Source: Pseudonocardiales bacterium
GTDB taxonomy: Bacteria; Actinomycetota; Actinomycetes; Mycobacteriales; Pseudonocardiaceae
NCBI GenBank assembly: GCA_023252195.1
Contig: JAHEXI010000002.1
Coordinates: forward strand, 1 to 64,000
Reading direction: 5' to 3'
DNA: 64,000 bases
Shown here: positions 29,033-38,807 of the stretch, piece after piece
Layout of the letters: each line of letters begins with the position of its first letter
Position numbering within the stretch: position 1 is the stretch's first letter
Translations under genes and position numbers: made by a program
The notes under the pieces: generated by a model
What the model saw: the letters and a program-made list of their open reading frames with translations, nothing else
Told to the model about the DNA's origin: nothing
Database searches by the model: none

Positions 29033-30004
29033 GTGAGCTCTCGCCGCCACGATGTCGGTGACCTGGTCGTTCGTGCCCGGCAAGGCCAGGCACGGGCAGT
29101 TGCCCGGCTGATCTCGCTGGTCGAGGACGGGGCGCCGGAGCTACGCGAGGTCGCCGCTGCGCTGGCCCGTGACACCGGGCGGGCCCAGGTCGTCGGGATC
29201 ACCGGCGCGCCCGGAGTGGGCAAGTCGACCTCCGTCAGCGTGCTGATCACCGCACTGCGGGCGGCCGGCGAGAAGGTGGGAGTGCTCGCTGTCGACCCGT
29301 CCTCGCCGTTCTCCGGCGGGGCGCTGTTGGGCGACCGGGTACGGATGCAGGACCACGCACTTGACGACGGTGTCTTCATCCGCTCGATGGCCACCCGGGG
29401 GCACCTGGGGGGCATTGCCTGGGCGACCCCCCAGGCGCTGCGGGTCCTCGATGCCGCGGGCTGCGATGTAGTGCTGGTGGAGACCGTGGGCGTCGGCCAG
29501 TCCGAGGTGGAGGTAGTCGCGCTGGCGGACACCACCGTGGTGCTGCTGGCACCCGGGATGGGCGATGGGATTCAGGCGGCCAAGGCGGGAATCCTCGAGG
29601 TCGCCGACGTCTTCGTGGTGAACAAGGCCGACCGCGAGGGTGCCGACCAGACGATCCGCGACCTCAAGCACATGATCTCGCTCGGCCGGCAGGGGACGGC
29701 GGGTCCGAGCTGGCGCCCGCCGATCGTCCGCACCGTGGCCACCACGGCCGAGGGCATCGAGGACCTGCTCGCCGCGATCGAGGAGCACCAGGCCTGGATG
29801 CTGAGCCACGGTGAGCTCGACGCCCGCCGCCAGCGCCGCGCGGAGGCCGAGATCGAGGCCATCGCCTTGGCGCAGCTACGCGGCAGGCTCGGCGACGTCA
29901 TACGGGGCAGTGCCCTGCCCGGGCTGGCCAAGCGGGTGGTCGTGGGCGAGTTGGACGTCTACCGCGCCGCCGACGATCTGATCGCCGTCTTCTCCGGCTC
30001 GTGA
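29033..30004 (+). CDS. meaB: MeaB-type GTPase of acyl-CoA mutase
   Basis: A 323-residue G3E-type GTPase. The P-loop GAPGVGKS is at 58-65, VDPSSPFSGGALLGDR follows as switch I, ETVGVGQSE as switch II and NKAD as the base-specificity motif. MeaB protects and reloads the cobalamin cofactor of methylmalonyl-CoA-type mutases; the mutase gene is 700 bases downstream. It starts at a GTG one base after the thiolase stop. Its stop is within palindromic element A2. Confidence 0.95.
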   Translation: MSSRRHDVGDLVVRARQGQARAVARLISLVEDGAPELREVAAALARDTGRAQVVGITGAPGVGKSTSVSVLITALRAAGEKVGVLAVDPSSPFSGGALLGDRVRMQDHALDDGVFIRSMATRGHLGGIAWATPQALRVLDAAGCDVVLVETVGVGQSEVEVVALADTTVVLLAPGMGDGIQAAKAGILEVADVFVVNKADREGADQTIRDLKHMISLGRQGTAGPSWRPPIVRTVATTAEGIEDLLAAIEEHQAWMLSHGELDARRQRRAEAEIEAIALAQLRGRLGDVIRGSALPGLAKRVVVGELDVYRAADDLIAVFSGS

Positions 30005-30043
30005 GTGGGAAACAGTGTTATAGCACTCAATGCCACTCACGAG
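29998..30043. repeat. palindromic element family A, copy 2
   Basis: Same layout as 22743-22788 with three base changes (arms CTCGTGAGTGG and CCACTCACGAG, same central hairpin). It overlaps the stop codons of the convergent meaB and marR genes, which is the position of a two-way terminator. Confidence 0.92.
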
Positions 30044-30540
30044 AAATCGCCGGCGGCCCGGCGCACCTCGGTGAGCAGCGCGGTGAGCTGTGCGATCTGA
30101 GCATCGTCGAGCCCGACGAGGCCGAAGTCGATGTCGGTGAGCGCCCCGGTGGCGATTTTCTGCCGCTGCCGGCCCGCTTCGGTGATCGTCACCACGGTGG
30201 TGCGCCGATCGGTGGGGTGGCCGTTGCGCTCCACGAGATGATCGGCCTGCAACCGGTCCACGATGTTGGTCACGCTGGTGGGGTGCAGCTGAAGCCGTTG
30301 CCCCATCACGTTCATCGGCAGGCTGCCCTGGCGCGAGAACACCAGTAGCACCAGCGCCTCATACCGGGCGAAAGTCAGACCGTGTGGGCGCAGCGCGGCA
30401 TCCACTGAGGACTGCAAGATCTGCTGCACGCGCATGATGTTGGTGACCGCCGCCATCGTCGCGGCTGGTCCGATGCGGTCTTGCCATAACTGTGCGGCCC
30501 GATCGATCGGATCGAACGGCAACGGGTGATGCGACGGCAT
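30037..30540 (-). CDS. MarR-family regulator
   Basis: A 167-residue winged-helix regulator. NIMRVQQILQSSVDAALRPH leads into the DNA-binding part (LQLHPTSVTNIVDRLQADHL, then NGHPTDRRTTVVTITEAGR, the wing). It probably controls the divergent mutase gene or the acyl-CoA block; the effector may be an acyl-CoA or phenolic acid. The ATG at 30540 is chosen over an upstream ATG inside the palindrome. Its stop is shared with palindromic element A2. Confidence 0.88.
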   Translation of the reverse strand: MPSHHPLPFDPIDRAAQLWQDRIGPAATMAAVTNIMRVQQILQSSVDAALRPHGLTFARYEALVLLVFSRQGSLPMNVMGQRLQLHPTSVTNIVDRLQADHLVERNGHPTDRRTTVVTITEAGRQRQKIATGALTDIDFGLVGLDDAQIAQLTALLTEVRRAAGDFS

Positions 30541-30569
30541 GGGTGCACAGTAGGCCACGCCCGCACGTC

Positions 30570-30633
30570 CGCAGTCTGGATGCAGAACGTGCCTCAGCGG
30601 GCCTGTTTTAGCGCGTTCTGCATCCAGACTGCG
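30570..30633. repeat. 20-base-arm palindrome between marR and mutase (family D)
   Basis: CGCAGTCTGGATGCAGAACG at 30570-30589 and its exact complement at 30614-30633 flank a 24-base loop. Unlike the other palindromes it lies between divergent starts, 30 bases from marR and 72 from the mutase ATG, so an operator or RNA leader hairpin is as likely as a mobile palindrome. No second copy was seen. Confidence 0.85.
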
Positions 30634-30705
30634 CATTAATGGGGAGGCGACAAGTGGTTGGACGTCCTACTATTGGGAGGGCGACCAACGCAGGGGGTGG
30701 TTCGG

Positions 30706-32433
30706 ATGGCGGGTTACGACGGGCGGCATGCGGATCCGCACGCCGGCCGGACACGCTGGCAGCGTCGTTACGCACAGGAGCAGGCGGCCGGACGGCTCCG
30801 GGACGCGGACTTCACCACCCTGTCGGGGGCCGAGGTGGACCCGGTGTATGGGCCGCGGGAGGGAGACACCGTCGAGGGGTTCCAGCGGATCGGCTGGCCG
30901 GGTGAGTATCCGTTCACCCGAGGTGTGCACTCCAGCGGCTACCGGGGACGCACCTGGACGATCCGTCAATTCGCCGGATTCGGTACTGCCGAGCAGACCA
31001 ACGAGCGCTATCACCAGATATTGCGCAACGGCGGGGGCGGGCTGTCAGTCGCCTTCGACATGCCTACCCTGATGGGCCGCGACTCCGACGATCCGCACAG
31101 CCTCGGTGAGGTCGGGCACTGCGGCGTGGCGATCGACAGCGCCGCCGATCTGGGTGTCCTGTTCGAGGGTATCCCCTTAGGACAGGTCACCACGTCGATG
31201 ACGATCTCGGGCCCCGCGGTGCCGATGTTCTGCATGTACCTGGTCGCCGCTGAAAGACAGGGCGCCGATATCGGCAAGCTCAACGGCACCCTGCAGACCG
31301 ACATCTTCAAGGAGTACATCGCCCAGAAGGAGTGGTTGTTCCCCCCGCAACCGCACTTACGTCTCATTGGGGACCTGATGGAGTACTGTACGGAACAGAT
31401 TCCGGCCTACAAGCCGTTATCGATCTCCGGGTACCACATCAGGGAAGCCGGCGCGACCGCCGCGCAGGAGTTGGCCTTCACTCTCGCCGATGGCTTCGGG
31501 TACGTCGAACTGGGCCGCTCCCGCGGGCTCGACGTCGACCGTTTCGCCAGCGGCCTGACCTTCTTCTTCGACGCCCACGTGGATTTCTTCGAAGAGATCG
31601 CAAAGCTGCGCGCTGCCCGCCGGATCTGGGCTCGCTGGATGCGCGACTGCTACGGCGCCACCAGCGACAAGGCGCAATGGATGCGTTTTCACACTCAGAC
31701 CGCAGGCGTCTCGCTCACCGCCCAGCAGCCCTACAACAACGTCGTGCGTACCACGATCGAGGCGCTCGCCGGGGTGCTCGGCGGAACGAACTCGATGCAC
31801 ACCAACGCTCTGGACGAGACTCTCGCACTGCCATCGGAGCGGGCCGCGGAGATCGCCCTGCGCACCCAGCAGGTGATCATGGAGGAGTCCGGGGTGGCCA
31901 ACGTGGCCGACCCGCTGGGCGGCTCCTGGTATGTCGAGGCACTGACCGACCGGATCGAGGCCGACGCCGAGCGTATCTTCGACCGGATCAAGGACATGGC
32001 TGTGGCCACGGTGCCCTCGGGCCAGCACCCGATCGGGGAGATGACGTCCGGCATCCTGCGCGGCATTGAGGACGGTTGGTTCACCGGCGAGATCGCCGAC
32101 GCGGCGTTTGCCTACCAGCACGCGCTGGAGAAGGGCGACAAGAAGATCGTCGGGGTGAACACTGCCACCCAGTCGGTCACTGATGAGCTGGAAATCCTTC
32201 GGGTCAGCCCGGAGGTGGAACGCCGACAGACCCAGTTGCTGGCCCGGCGCCGCGCGCAGCGTGATCAGACCGCCGTCGACCGGGCTCTGGCGGCCATGAT
32301 GATGGTAGCCAGCGGAGGCGGCAACCTCATCGAGCCGATGCTCGACGCGGCGCGAGTTGAGGCCACGCTCGGTGAGATCTGCAGTGCGCTGAAGGCTCAG
32401 TGGGGTGAGTACCGGGAGCCGGCCCGGTTCTGA
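30706..32433 (+). CDS. B12-dependent acyl-CoA mutase, large subunit (methylmalonyl-CoA mutase family)
   Basis: A 575-residue catalytic subunit with the TIM-barrel of the family: [65 protein letters not shown]. There is no C-terminal cobalamin-binding domain, so a separate small subunit must exist elsewhere. GTLQTD rather than GTIQND, and RGVH rather than RGPY, resemble isobutyryl-CoA or hydroxyacyl-CoA mutases more than methylmalonyl- or ethylmalonyl-CoA mutase. Specificity is not settled. MeaB just upstream should be its chaperone. ATG at 30706 follows a GGGGGTGG-like site. Confidence 0.88.
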   Translation: MAGYDGRHADPHAGRTRWQRRYAQEQAAGRLRDADFTTLSGAEVDPVYGPREGDTVEGFQRIGWPGEYPFTRGVHSSGYRGRTWTIRQFAGFGTAEQTNERYHQILRNGGGGLSVAFDMPTLMGRDSDDPHSLGEVGHCGVAIDSAADLGVLFEGIPLGQVTTSMTISGPAVPMFCMYLVAAERQGADIGKLNGTLQTDIFKEYIAQKEWLFPPQPHLRLIGDLMEYCTEQIPAYKPLSISGYHIREAGATAAQELAFTLADGFGYVELGRSRGLDVDRFASGLTFFFDAHVDFFEEIAKLRAARRIWARWMRDCYGATSDKAQWMRFHTQTAGVSLTAQQPYNNVVRTTIEALAGVLGGTNSMHTNALDETLALPSERAAEIALRTQQVIMEESGVANVADPLGGSWYVEALTDRIEADAERIFDRIKDMAVATVPSGQHPIGEMTSGILRGIEDGWFTGEIADAAFAYQHALEKGDKKIVGVNTATQSVTDELEILRVSPEVERRQTQLLARRRAQRDQTAVDRALAAMMMVASGGGNLIEPMLDAARVEATLGEICSALKAQWGEYREPARF

Positions 32434-32479
32434 GCCTGGCCCTGGATACCCAGGATGGGATCCATGCCAGGATAGGGGC

Positions 32480-33442
32480 GTGAGCAGGCCTAATCCCCAG
32501 CAAACCAAGCAGACCCCAGCCCTGTCCGGCGCCGTCGATCTGTCGGTGCTCAAGGCGCGGACCGATCCGGCGGGACCCCGTGGTGCCCCGGGCGGTGCGC
32601 CGCAGGCGAGCCCGGACGGCACGTGGGTGCTCGATGTCACCGAGCAGAGCTTTCAGACCGATGTCGTCGACCGTTCCATGCAGGTACCGGTGTTAGTCGA
32701 CCTGTGGGCGACGTGGTGCGGTCCCTGTAAGCAGCTGTCGCCGATGCTCGAACGGCTCGCCGAAGCGGCCGGCGGGGTGTGGCTGCTGGCCAAAATCGAC
32801 GTCGACGCCAACCCGCGGATAGCCGAGCTCTTCGGCGTCCAGTCCATCCCCACCGTCATCGCTATCGCTGGCGGTCAGCCGGTCGACGCCTTCGCCGGCG
32901 TCCAGCCGGAGCCGCAATTGCGGCAGTGGATCGCTTCGCTGCTCGACGCACTACGTGACAAACTGCCCGGTATCGGGGCCGCCGAGCGGGCCGTGCTGGG
33001 CGCTGCCGCTGGGCAGGCCGAAACCGAGCACGAGGATCCCCGGTTCACCGCCGCGGAAGCCGCAGTGACGGCTGGTGACTACGCCGCGGCCGAGGCCGCC
33101 TACCAGCAGATACTCGATGCTGAGCCGGCTGACGTGTCGGCCAGGGCCGCGCTGATCCAGGTTCGCTTCCTGGCGCGGGCCGAATCCGCGGATCCCGCGG
33201 CAGTGGCCAGAGCCGACGCCGCACCCGATGACGTCGACGCGCAGATTGCCGCAGCCGACGTGCAGGTGGCTGCCGGGGCGCCGGAACAAGCATTCGAGCG
33301 GCTGGTCGGCGCCGTGCGGCGGTTGACCGGAGACGACTGCGACCGGGCCAGAGCGCACCTGGTGGAGCTGTTCGAGCTCTTCGCCCCCGACGACCCCCGG
33401 GTCACCTCAGCGCGCCGCGCCCTGGCGCGGGCGTTGTTCTGA
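32480..33442 (+). CDS. thioredoxin-fold tetratricopeptide protein (CnoX/YbbN-like)
   Basis: A 320-residue protein. An N-terminal low-complexity stretch precedes a thioredoxin domain with the intact active site WCGPC (Cys80, Cys83) and SIPTVIAI. From about 180 the sequence is Ala-rich helical TPR repeats ([20 protein letters not shown]). The Escherichia counterpart is a redox-regulated holdase working with GroEL. Here the retained CxxC suggests thiol exchange too. GTG at 32480 follows AGGGGC. It is 46 bases after the mutase gene. Confidence 0.88.
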   Translation: MSRPNPQQTKQTPALSGAVDLSVLKARTDPAGPRGAPGGAPQASPDGTWVLDVTEQSFQTDVVDRSMQVPVLVDLWATWCGPCKQLSPMLERLAEAAGGVWLLAKIDVDANPRIAELFGVQSIPTVIAIAGGQPVDAFAGVQPEPQLRQWIASLLDALRDKLPGIGAAERAVLGAAAGQAETEHEDPRFTAAEAAVTAGDYAAAEAAYQQILDAEPADVSARAALIQVRFLARAESADPAAVARADAAPDDVDAQIAAADVQVAAGAPEQAFERLVGAVRRLTGDDCDRARAHLVELFELFAPDDPRVTSARRALARALF

Positions 33443-33443
33443 C

Positions 33444-35591
33444 TCACGACCCCGCGTCGAGCCACGGCTCGACGCGGGGCCATAGCGCGCCGACTGCCCA
33501 GTTCGCGCCGATCCAGGGCCAGCACGCGGCCTGCTCGGTGCTGTCAACCGGGAAGGCGACCACGTCGATCCCGGCGCCACGGACAATGTGCACCAACGCC
33601 TGCGCCGCTTGGGACAGGATCCGGGATGGATCAGCGGTGACCTGGTCGGATATCGGCTGGGCGATCCGCACCACGCACACCGAGAGGTCTGCCAGGCAGC
33701 GCAGCGCGCCGATACCACCACCGAAGTCGTAAAGTCCGGCTCGCACGCCGAGCTTGGTCAACTCCCGGATGTTGTCTTCAGCGCGTGCGCCACCAACGCC
33801 GGCGAGTTCACCGCTGACCGTGCGAATCGCTGCCGCCGGCGCCCGCAGCTCCAGCTCAGCCGGCGCCAGGCCGGTCTCATCCAGAACTGCTGTGATACGC
33901 GGCACCAAGTCGGGGTGCTGCGCCTGGGACGGCGTGAGATTGACCGCCATCGGCGGCATGCTCGGGTTGCTGCGCTGCCACGAGATGGCCTGCTCGGCAG
34001 CAGTGCGCAGTAACCACTGGCCCACGTCGTGCCCGACACCGGTCTGCTCCGCAGCCTGCATGCACTGTGCGTGAGACAGCGCGCCAAGCTGGGGATGCCG
34101 CCAGCTCAGTGCCGCTTCGATGCCCACCAGCCGTTCGCCATCCAGGGTGACCACCGGCTGGTATGTCACTCGCAGCTCGCCGGTCTCCCAAGCGCCGGGC
34201 ATCGCGGCGGCCAGTCGGAGCTCGGCGCGGTCCGCGGCGTCGGCGTCGGCGTCGAACAGGGCCCACTGCCGCTTGCCTGCGCCACGCATCCGGCGCAGCG
34301 TGGCACTGGCGGCCCGCATCAGCTCGTCGGCCGTCGTTGTGGCGACTTGGTGCTGCACGACCCCGATGCTTGCGGTGGCCGCCACCCCGATGTCATCGAT
34401 GTAGAACGGTTCGGCCAGCTCGGTGTTGATGATCTCGGCGAAGGCTCCGACGTCCAGAGCTGAATCCTCGGGTTCGATGAGGATCGCGTACTCGTCTGCG
34501 CCGAGTCGGGCGAGCATCGCCGGCCGTCCGGCGACCACGGCTTCCAGCCGCCTGGCCACCACATCCAGCAGCTGATCACCAGCCAGCTGCCCGAGGCCGT
34601 CATTGATCGTGGAGAAGCCGTCTAGATCGAGGTGCATCAGCGTGACCACGGCCTGAGGCTCGAGCCGCGCGAGCACCTTTTCCAGGTGGGTGACGAAGTA
34701 CTGCCGATTCGGCAGACCGGTCTGCAGGTCATGCAGCGTCTGGTGGTGCAGCCGCTGCTCGAGAAGGTGCTGGTCGGTGATGTCCTCGACCATTGTGACG
34801 ACGTGCTGGGGTGCCTGCTTGGTTTTGAGCTGCGCCGAGCCGGCGAGGTAGACCCAGGCGGTGTCGCCATCCACCCGGCGCAGCGGGAGGCGGACCCGGA
34901 ACCGCGATTCCCGACCCCCTGCCAGGTCCCGGTAGTGCTCTTCCACGATGGGCTGGTGGCTGGCTACGGGCAGATCGCTGAGCTGACGTCCGAGTAGTTC
35001 GCCACGCGAGTAGCCGAGGATCTTCTCCAGCGACCGGTTGGCTTGAATGATTCGGCCGTCGTCCTCGGTGATCGCGATACCCACCGGGGAGAAGTCGAAG
35101 ACTTCTAGGAACCGGGCTTCGCTGACCCGCAGGTCTCCCTCGAGGTCCTGCCATGCCAACGACAGCGCGCGCTTGACCTCTTCCTGCTGGTCGCAGACGA
35201 GGTTGCGCAGCGCCCACGTGTAGCCGGCAGCCAGCGCCCCGAGGAGTTGGATGATCTGGTCACAGCTCGGCTGTATCCCGGCACCGCGCGCGGCGGCGGG
35301 CAGGGCCTCCCTGAGCACCTCGAACGTTCGAGACAGGCTCTGCGCACCGGTGAAGCCACCGGCGACGAGTCGCGCACCTACATCGGAAGCAGCCTGGGTG
35401 TCCACCGAAGCGCCGGATAGTCCGGCAACGAGCCGCTCGGCGAGATCCCCGAGGTAGTCCCGAATCTCGGCGAGCGACATCGGCGCGGAAGACGTCGCGC
35501 TGATTGCGCGGGCCCACTCGCGACCGAGATCAGCCGATGACGGGAAGGTGCGACCCTGATCACCGGATCTCGCTGTGTGGTCCTGTCCCAA
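33444..35591 (-). CDS. PAS-GGDEF-EAL protein with degenerate active sites
   Basis: A 715-residue protein. A helical N-terminal region (1-150) leads into a PAS domain (about 155-275), a GGDEF domain (about 285-445) and an EAL domain (about 455-705). The cyclase motif reads RLGADEYAIL (GADEY at 364-368 instead of GGDEF). The phosphodiesterase motif reads IEAALSW (EAA for EAL at 492-494), and the downstream ELRAPA replaces the usual E-T-E metal site. So it probably neither makes nor breaks cyclic di-GMP and may bind it or another partner as a sensor. No membrane helix or signal peptide. It converges with the CnoX-like gene with a one-base gap. Confidence 0.9.
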   Translation of the reverse strand: MGQDHTARSGDQGRTFPSSADLGREWARAISATSSAPMSLAEIRDYLGDLAERLVAGLSGASVDTQAASDVGARLVAGGFTGAQSLSRTFEVLREALPAAARGAGIQPSCDQIIQLLGALAAGYTWALRNLVCDQQEEVKRALSLAWQDLEGDLRVSEARFLEVFDFSPVGIAITEDDGRIIQANRSLEKILGYSRGELLGRQLSDLPVASHQPIVEEHYRDLAGGRESRFRVRLPLRRVDGDTAWVYLAGSAQLKTKQAPQHVVTMVEDITDQHLLEQRLHHQTLHDLQTGLPNRQYFVTHLEKVLARLEPQAVVTLMHLDLDGFSTINDGLGQLAGDQLLDVVARRLEAVVAGRPAMLARLGADEYAILIEPEDSALDVGAFAEIINTELAEPFYIDDIGVAATASIGVVQHQVATTTADELMRAASATLRRMRGAGKRQWALFDADADAADRAELRLAAAMPGAWETGELRVTYQPVVTLDGERLVGIEAALSWRHPQLGALSHAQCMQAAEQTGVGHDVGQWLLRTAAEQAISWQRSNPSMPPMAVNLTPSQAQHPDLVPRITAVLDETGLAPAELELRAPAAAIRTVSGELAGVGGARAEDNIRELTKLGVRAGLYDFGGGIGALRCLADLSVCVVRIAQPISDQVTADPSRILSQAAQALVHIVRGAGIDVVAFPVDSTEQAACWPWIGANWAVGALWPRVEPWLDAGS

Positions 35592-35662
35592 GTCGTTGAC
35601 CCACCGATCACTACCCCACGGCAGGCATCACCCTACCGCCCCGTGAGCCACATGCGCGACAG

Positions 35663-37876
35663 TCAGCTCTCTTCGGCGGGGGCAAGCCAGAGCGCTCCGG
35701 CTGGTGGCAGACGGAGCACCGCGGAGTAGGGCAGTCCGTGGCATGGCGTCTCGCTGGCGATCACCTCTCCGAGGTTCCCCACACCCGAGCCGCCGTAGCC
35801 TTCGGCGTCGGTGTTGAGCACCTCGCGCCAGCGTCCTGGACGGGGTAGGCCGACTCGGTACTTCTCGTGCGGGTTTCCGGCGAAATTCGCCAGGCAGGCC
35901 AGGACCGTGCCGTCGTCGCCCATGCGCAGGAAGCTCAACACGTTGCCCCAGGCATCGTTGGCGTCGATCCACTCGAAACCGGCTGGGTTGGTGTCCTGGC
36001 TGAACAGCGCGCGGTGTGATCGGTAGGCGGCGTTGAGGTCCCCGACCAGCCGCAGCACGCCGCCGTGCAGCGGATGGTGGCACAGATTCCAGTCCAGCGA
36101 CCGGTTCTCCGCCCACTCTGCGGGCTGCCCGAGTTCACCGCCCATGAACAGCAGCTGCTTGCCGGGGTGCGCCCACATGTAGGCCAACAGGCACCGCAGG
36201 TTGGCGGCCTTGTTCCAGTCGTCGCCGGGCATCCGGTTCCACAGCGAGCCCTTGCCGTGCACCACCTCATCGTGCGAAAGCGGTAGCACGTAGTTCTCGC
36301 TCCAGGCGTACATCAGCGAGAAGGTCATCGAATTATGGTGATAACCACGGTGCACCGGATCGTGGCCGACGTAGCCCAGCGTGTCGTGCATCCAGCCCAT
36401 ATTCCATTTGAAGCCGAATCCCAGGCCGCCCACATGCGTTGGTCGGGTGACGCCGGGCCAGGCGGTGGACTCCTCGGCAATCGTCACCACCCCTGGGTGT
36501 CGCTTGTATACCGTGGCATTCATCTCCTGCAGGAAGGCGACGGCGTCCAGGTTCTCCCGTCCACCGTGCTCGTTGGGCGACCATTCGCCCGCCTTGCGGG
36601 AATAGTCAAGATAGAGCATCGACGCCACCGCATCGACACGGAGCCCGTCGAGATGGAACTCCTCGAGCCAGTACAGTGCATTGGCCACCAGGAAATTGCG
36701 CACCTCGTTGCGCCCGTAGTCGAAGATCAGGGTGCCCCATTCCGGGTGCGCCGCACGCTGTGGATCGGGGTGTTCGTAGCACGGTGCACCATCGAATTGC
36801 GCTAGTGCCCATTCATCGCGCGGGAAATGCGCGGGCACCCAGTCCATGAGCACGCCGATCCCGGCCGCATGCAGCGTGTCGACGAAGTAGCGGAAGTCGT
36901 CCGGGCTGCCGTACCGCGACGTCGGCGCGTAGTAGGAGGTGACCTGGTAGCCCCAGGACCCCCCGAAGGGGTGCTCGGACACCGGGAGCAGCTCGACGTG
37001 GGTGAACCCGGTCGTGCCTAAATACTCGACCAGTTCAAGGGCCATCTCGCGATACCCGAGCCCCTGCTTCCATGAACCCAGATGTATTTCGTAGACGCTC
37101 ATCGGCTTGGTCACCGGCTGGCCCTGCGCCCGATCGGCGAGCCACTGGTCGTCGCTCCACTCGTGGGTCGACGGGCTGGCCACCACGGACGCTGTTTTCG
37201 GCGGGACTTCGGTGGCGCGGGCCATCGGGTCGGCCTTCTCATGCCATCTTCCGTCGGGGCCTAACAGGCGGAACTTGTAGCAGGTGCCGGCACCGACGCC
37301 GGGCAGGAAGATTTCCCACACTCCGCTGGAACCGAGCGAGCGCAGCGGCGTGGCCACCCCGGACCAGCCGTCGAAATCCCCGCACACCCGGACCCCACGG
37401 GCGTGCGGCGCCCACACCGCGAACGAGGTTCCCTGCACCACTCCACCCGGTGTGGAGTAGGTCCGCAGGTGCGCGCCGAGCACATCCCACAGCCGTTCGT
37501 GGCGGCCTTCCCGGACGAGGTGCAGATCGACCTCGCCCAGCGTGGGCAACCAGCGGTACGGGTCATCGCTGATCACGCTGTGGTCGCCGTAACGCACCCG
37601 CAGCCGGTAGTCGCCAGGCGCAGGCATGAGGCCATGGAAAAGGCCCCCGGCGCTGTGCTCCAACGGGTACTCTGCGCCGTCGGCGAGCACCGTCACCTCA
37701 TCGGCATGCGGGCGAAGCACCCGCACCGCGGTGCCGTCAGGATTCGTATGAGCGCCGAGCACCGAATGCGGATCGTGGTGCTCACCGGCCAGCAGCCGGC
37801 GCAGCTCGTCGGCCGGTGGTGCCGAGCTGGCGCGGTCCGGCGCGTGCACGGTCACGTCCTTCCCCCGGTTTGTCAT
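35663..37876 (-). CDS. glgB: 1,4-alpha-glucan branching enzyme
   Basis: A 737-residue GH13 enzyme that makes alpha-1,6 branches in glycogen or capsular glucan. The N-terminal carbohydrate-binding modules (to about 220) precede the barrel with [16 protein letters not shown] (catalytic Asp), IAEESTAW (catalytic Glu) and [12 protein letters not shown] (third acid). Length is normal for the actinobacterial form with extra N-terminal module. It works with GlgE, whose linear product it branches. It lies apart from glgE here. Start at the ATG of MTNRGKD; a GTG seven codons later is possible. Confidence 0.95.
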   Translation of the reverse strand: MTNRGKDVTVHAPDRASSAPPADELRRLLAGEHHDPHSVLGAHTNPDGTAVRVLRPHADEVTVLADGAEYPLEHSAGGLFHGLMPAPGDYRLRVRYGDHSVISDDPYRWLPTLGEVDLHLVREGRHERLWDVLGAHLRTYSTPGGVVQGTSFAVWAPHARGVRVCGDFDGWSGVATPLRSLGSSGVWEIFLPGVGAGTCYKFRLLGPDGRWHEKADPMARATEVPPKTASVVASPSTHEWSDDQWLADRAQGQPVTKPMSVYEIHLGSWKQGLGYREMALELVEYLGTTGFTHVELLPVSEHPFGGSWGYQVTSYYAPTSRYGSPDDFRYFVDTLHAAGIGVLMDWVPAHFPRDEWALAQFDGAPCYEHPDPQRAAHPEWGTLIFDYGRNEVRNFLVANALYWLEEFHLDGLRVDAVASMLYLDYSRKAGEWSPNEHGGRENLDAVAFLQEMNATVYKRHPGVVTIAEESTAWPGVTRPTHVGGLGFGFKWNMGWMHDTLGYVGHDPVHRGYHHNSMTFSLMYAWSENYVLPLSHDEVVHGKGSLWNRMPGDDWNKAANLRCLLAYMWAHPGKQLLFMGGELGQPAEWAENRSLDWNLCHHPLHGGVLRLVGDLNAAYRSHRALFSQDTNPAGFEWIDANDAWGNVLSFLRMGDDGTVLACLANFAGNPHEKYRVGLPRPGRWREVLNTDAEGYGGSGVGNLGEVIASETPCHGLPYSAVLRLPPAGALWLAPAEES

Positions 37877-37941
37877 GCTCCTAGTGTGTCGGTTTACGGG
37901 CGCATCTGCTGGGTGACCCTCGCCATGTGACCCCAGGCGTT

Positions 37942-38337
37942 TCAGACCGTCAGCAGGCGGACCGGGTATTCGGCGGCGCTGGCGAGCTTCGCGAGGTCCT
38001 TCGGATCGGAGGTGAGCACGGCGGCATTGTGCTCGATCGCGGCCACGATCACGGCTGCGTCGACGACATCAGCGGTCCGGCTGCGAGTGAGTAGACGTCC
38101 GACGTCATCAGCCGTCTTTGAGGTGAAGGTAATGATCCGACACATCTGCCGGATCTTGGACAGTGCGTGCTGCCGGGGGCTTGCCCGCCAGACCTGAGCG
38201 AAGACCACTGCAGGCAGCAAGGCGGGACGTCGTGCGAGCAACGCAAGCTGGCACTCTGCGATGACCTTGCCGTGCGGATGTGCCTCCGCATTGATCAGGG
38301 CTCCGGCGTCGAGCAGCAGCTGTGGGCGGCCGTTCAT
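37942..38337 (-). CDS. vapC: PIN-domain toxin, third TA module
   Basis: A 131-residue PIN protein. The first acid is in [12 protein letters not shown], others in [10 protein letters not shown] (Asp) and VLTSDPKDL (Asp). It has the usual length of VapC ribonucleases. Its ATG overlaps the antitoxin stop by 4 bases. A type II toxin-antitoxin role is inferred from fold and pairing. Confidence 0.85.
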   Translation of the reverse strand: MNGRPQLLLDAGALINAEAHPHGKVIAECQLALLARRPALLPAVVFAQVWRASPRQHALSKIRQMCRIITFTSKTADDVGRLLTRSRTADVVDAAVIVAAIEHNAAVLTSDPKDLAKLASAAEYPVRLLTV

Positions 38338-38660
38338 CCGGCCCGACGCGTCTGGTCAGGTACCTCGCCGCGTAGACGCGCGAGCGCCGCAAGCCGAGCA
38401 TCCCTCTCCTGAGCCGTCTCTGGCTTCCAGAACCCGATCGCCTCAAGCTCCGCCCTGGCTTGTGCCATGGCCTCCTCGTCCGGCTCGCCGTACACCTCGT
38501 TGTACTCCGCGAGCGCGGCCTGGGCTGCCGCAAGATCGGCGGCTTCGCTCGCGGCTCGCGAGAGCCACGCCGACAGCGCAATGCCCTCGGCTTCAGCGGC
38601 GTGCTTCGCTTGTTCGAAAACGCCGGAGTCGAGCGAGATACTGATCTTCTTTACAGTCAC
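38334..38660 (-). CDS. antitoxin of the third TA module (ribbon-helix-helix)
   Basis: A 108-residue protein. VTVKKISISLDSGVFEQAKH, then AAEAEGIALSAWLSRAA is an RHH fold like that of CopG-type antitoxins. The longer acidic C-terminus (EVYGEPDEEAMAQARAEL) would contact the toxin. GTG at 38660 was chosen since it directly begins the motif and the upstream frame runs through a palindrome that looks like its operator. Confidence 0.8.
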   Translation of the reverse strand: MTVKKISISLDSGVFEQAKHAAEAEGIALSAWLSRAASEAADLAAAQAALAEYNEVYGEPDEEAMAQARAELEAIGFWKPETAQERDARLAALARLRGEVPDQTRRAG

Positions 38661-38668
38661 GCGCAGAT

Positions 38669-38696
38669 CATACCAGTGAGGTAGCACCTCAGTATG
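38669..38696. promoter_or_regulatory. palindrome before the third TA module, candidate operator
   Basis: TGAGGT and ACCTCA flank AGC, and outer CATAC and GTATG arms extend the dyad with a 3-base asymmetry. It ends 8 bases before the antitoxin start codon, the usual autoregulation site. Confidence 0.6.
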
Positions 38697-38807
38697 ACCA
38701 AATTGCATCCGCTTCGACCATCCGAACCTCGAGTAGCCCCCGTCGCGCTTGCCCGATTTTGTCGGTGCGGGTGGATACCCTGCGGTGTCGCCGTCGAGGA
38801 GGTGTGA

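Noticed and set aside
27823-29535. 570-residue open frame on the minus strand opposite thiolase and meaB
   Set aside because: It has low-complexity Arg/Ser/His composition typical of an antisense frame in GC-rich DNA, and the + strand genes have all family motifs.
31417-32640. 407-residue minus-strand frame opposite the acyl-CoA mutase
   Set aside because: No domain is visible and it is the mirror of a well-supported gene.
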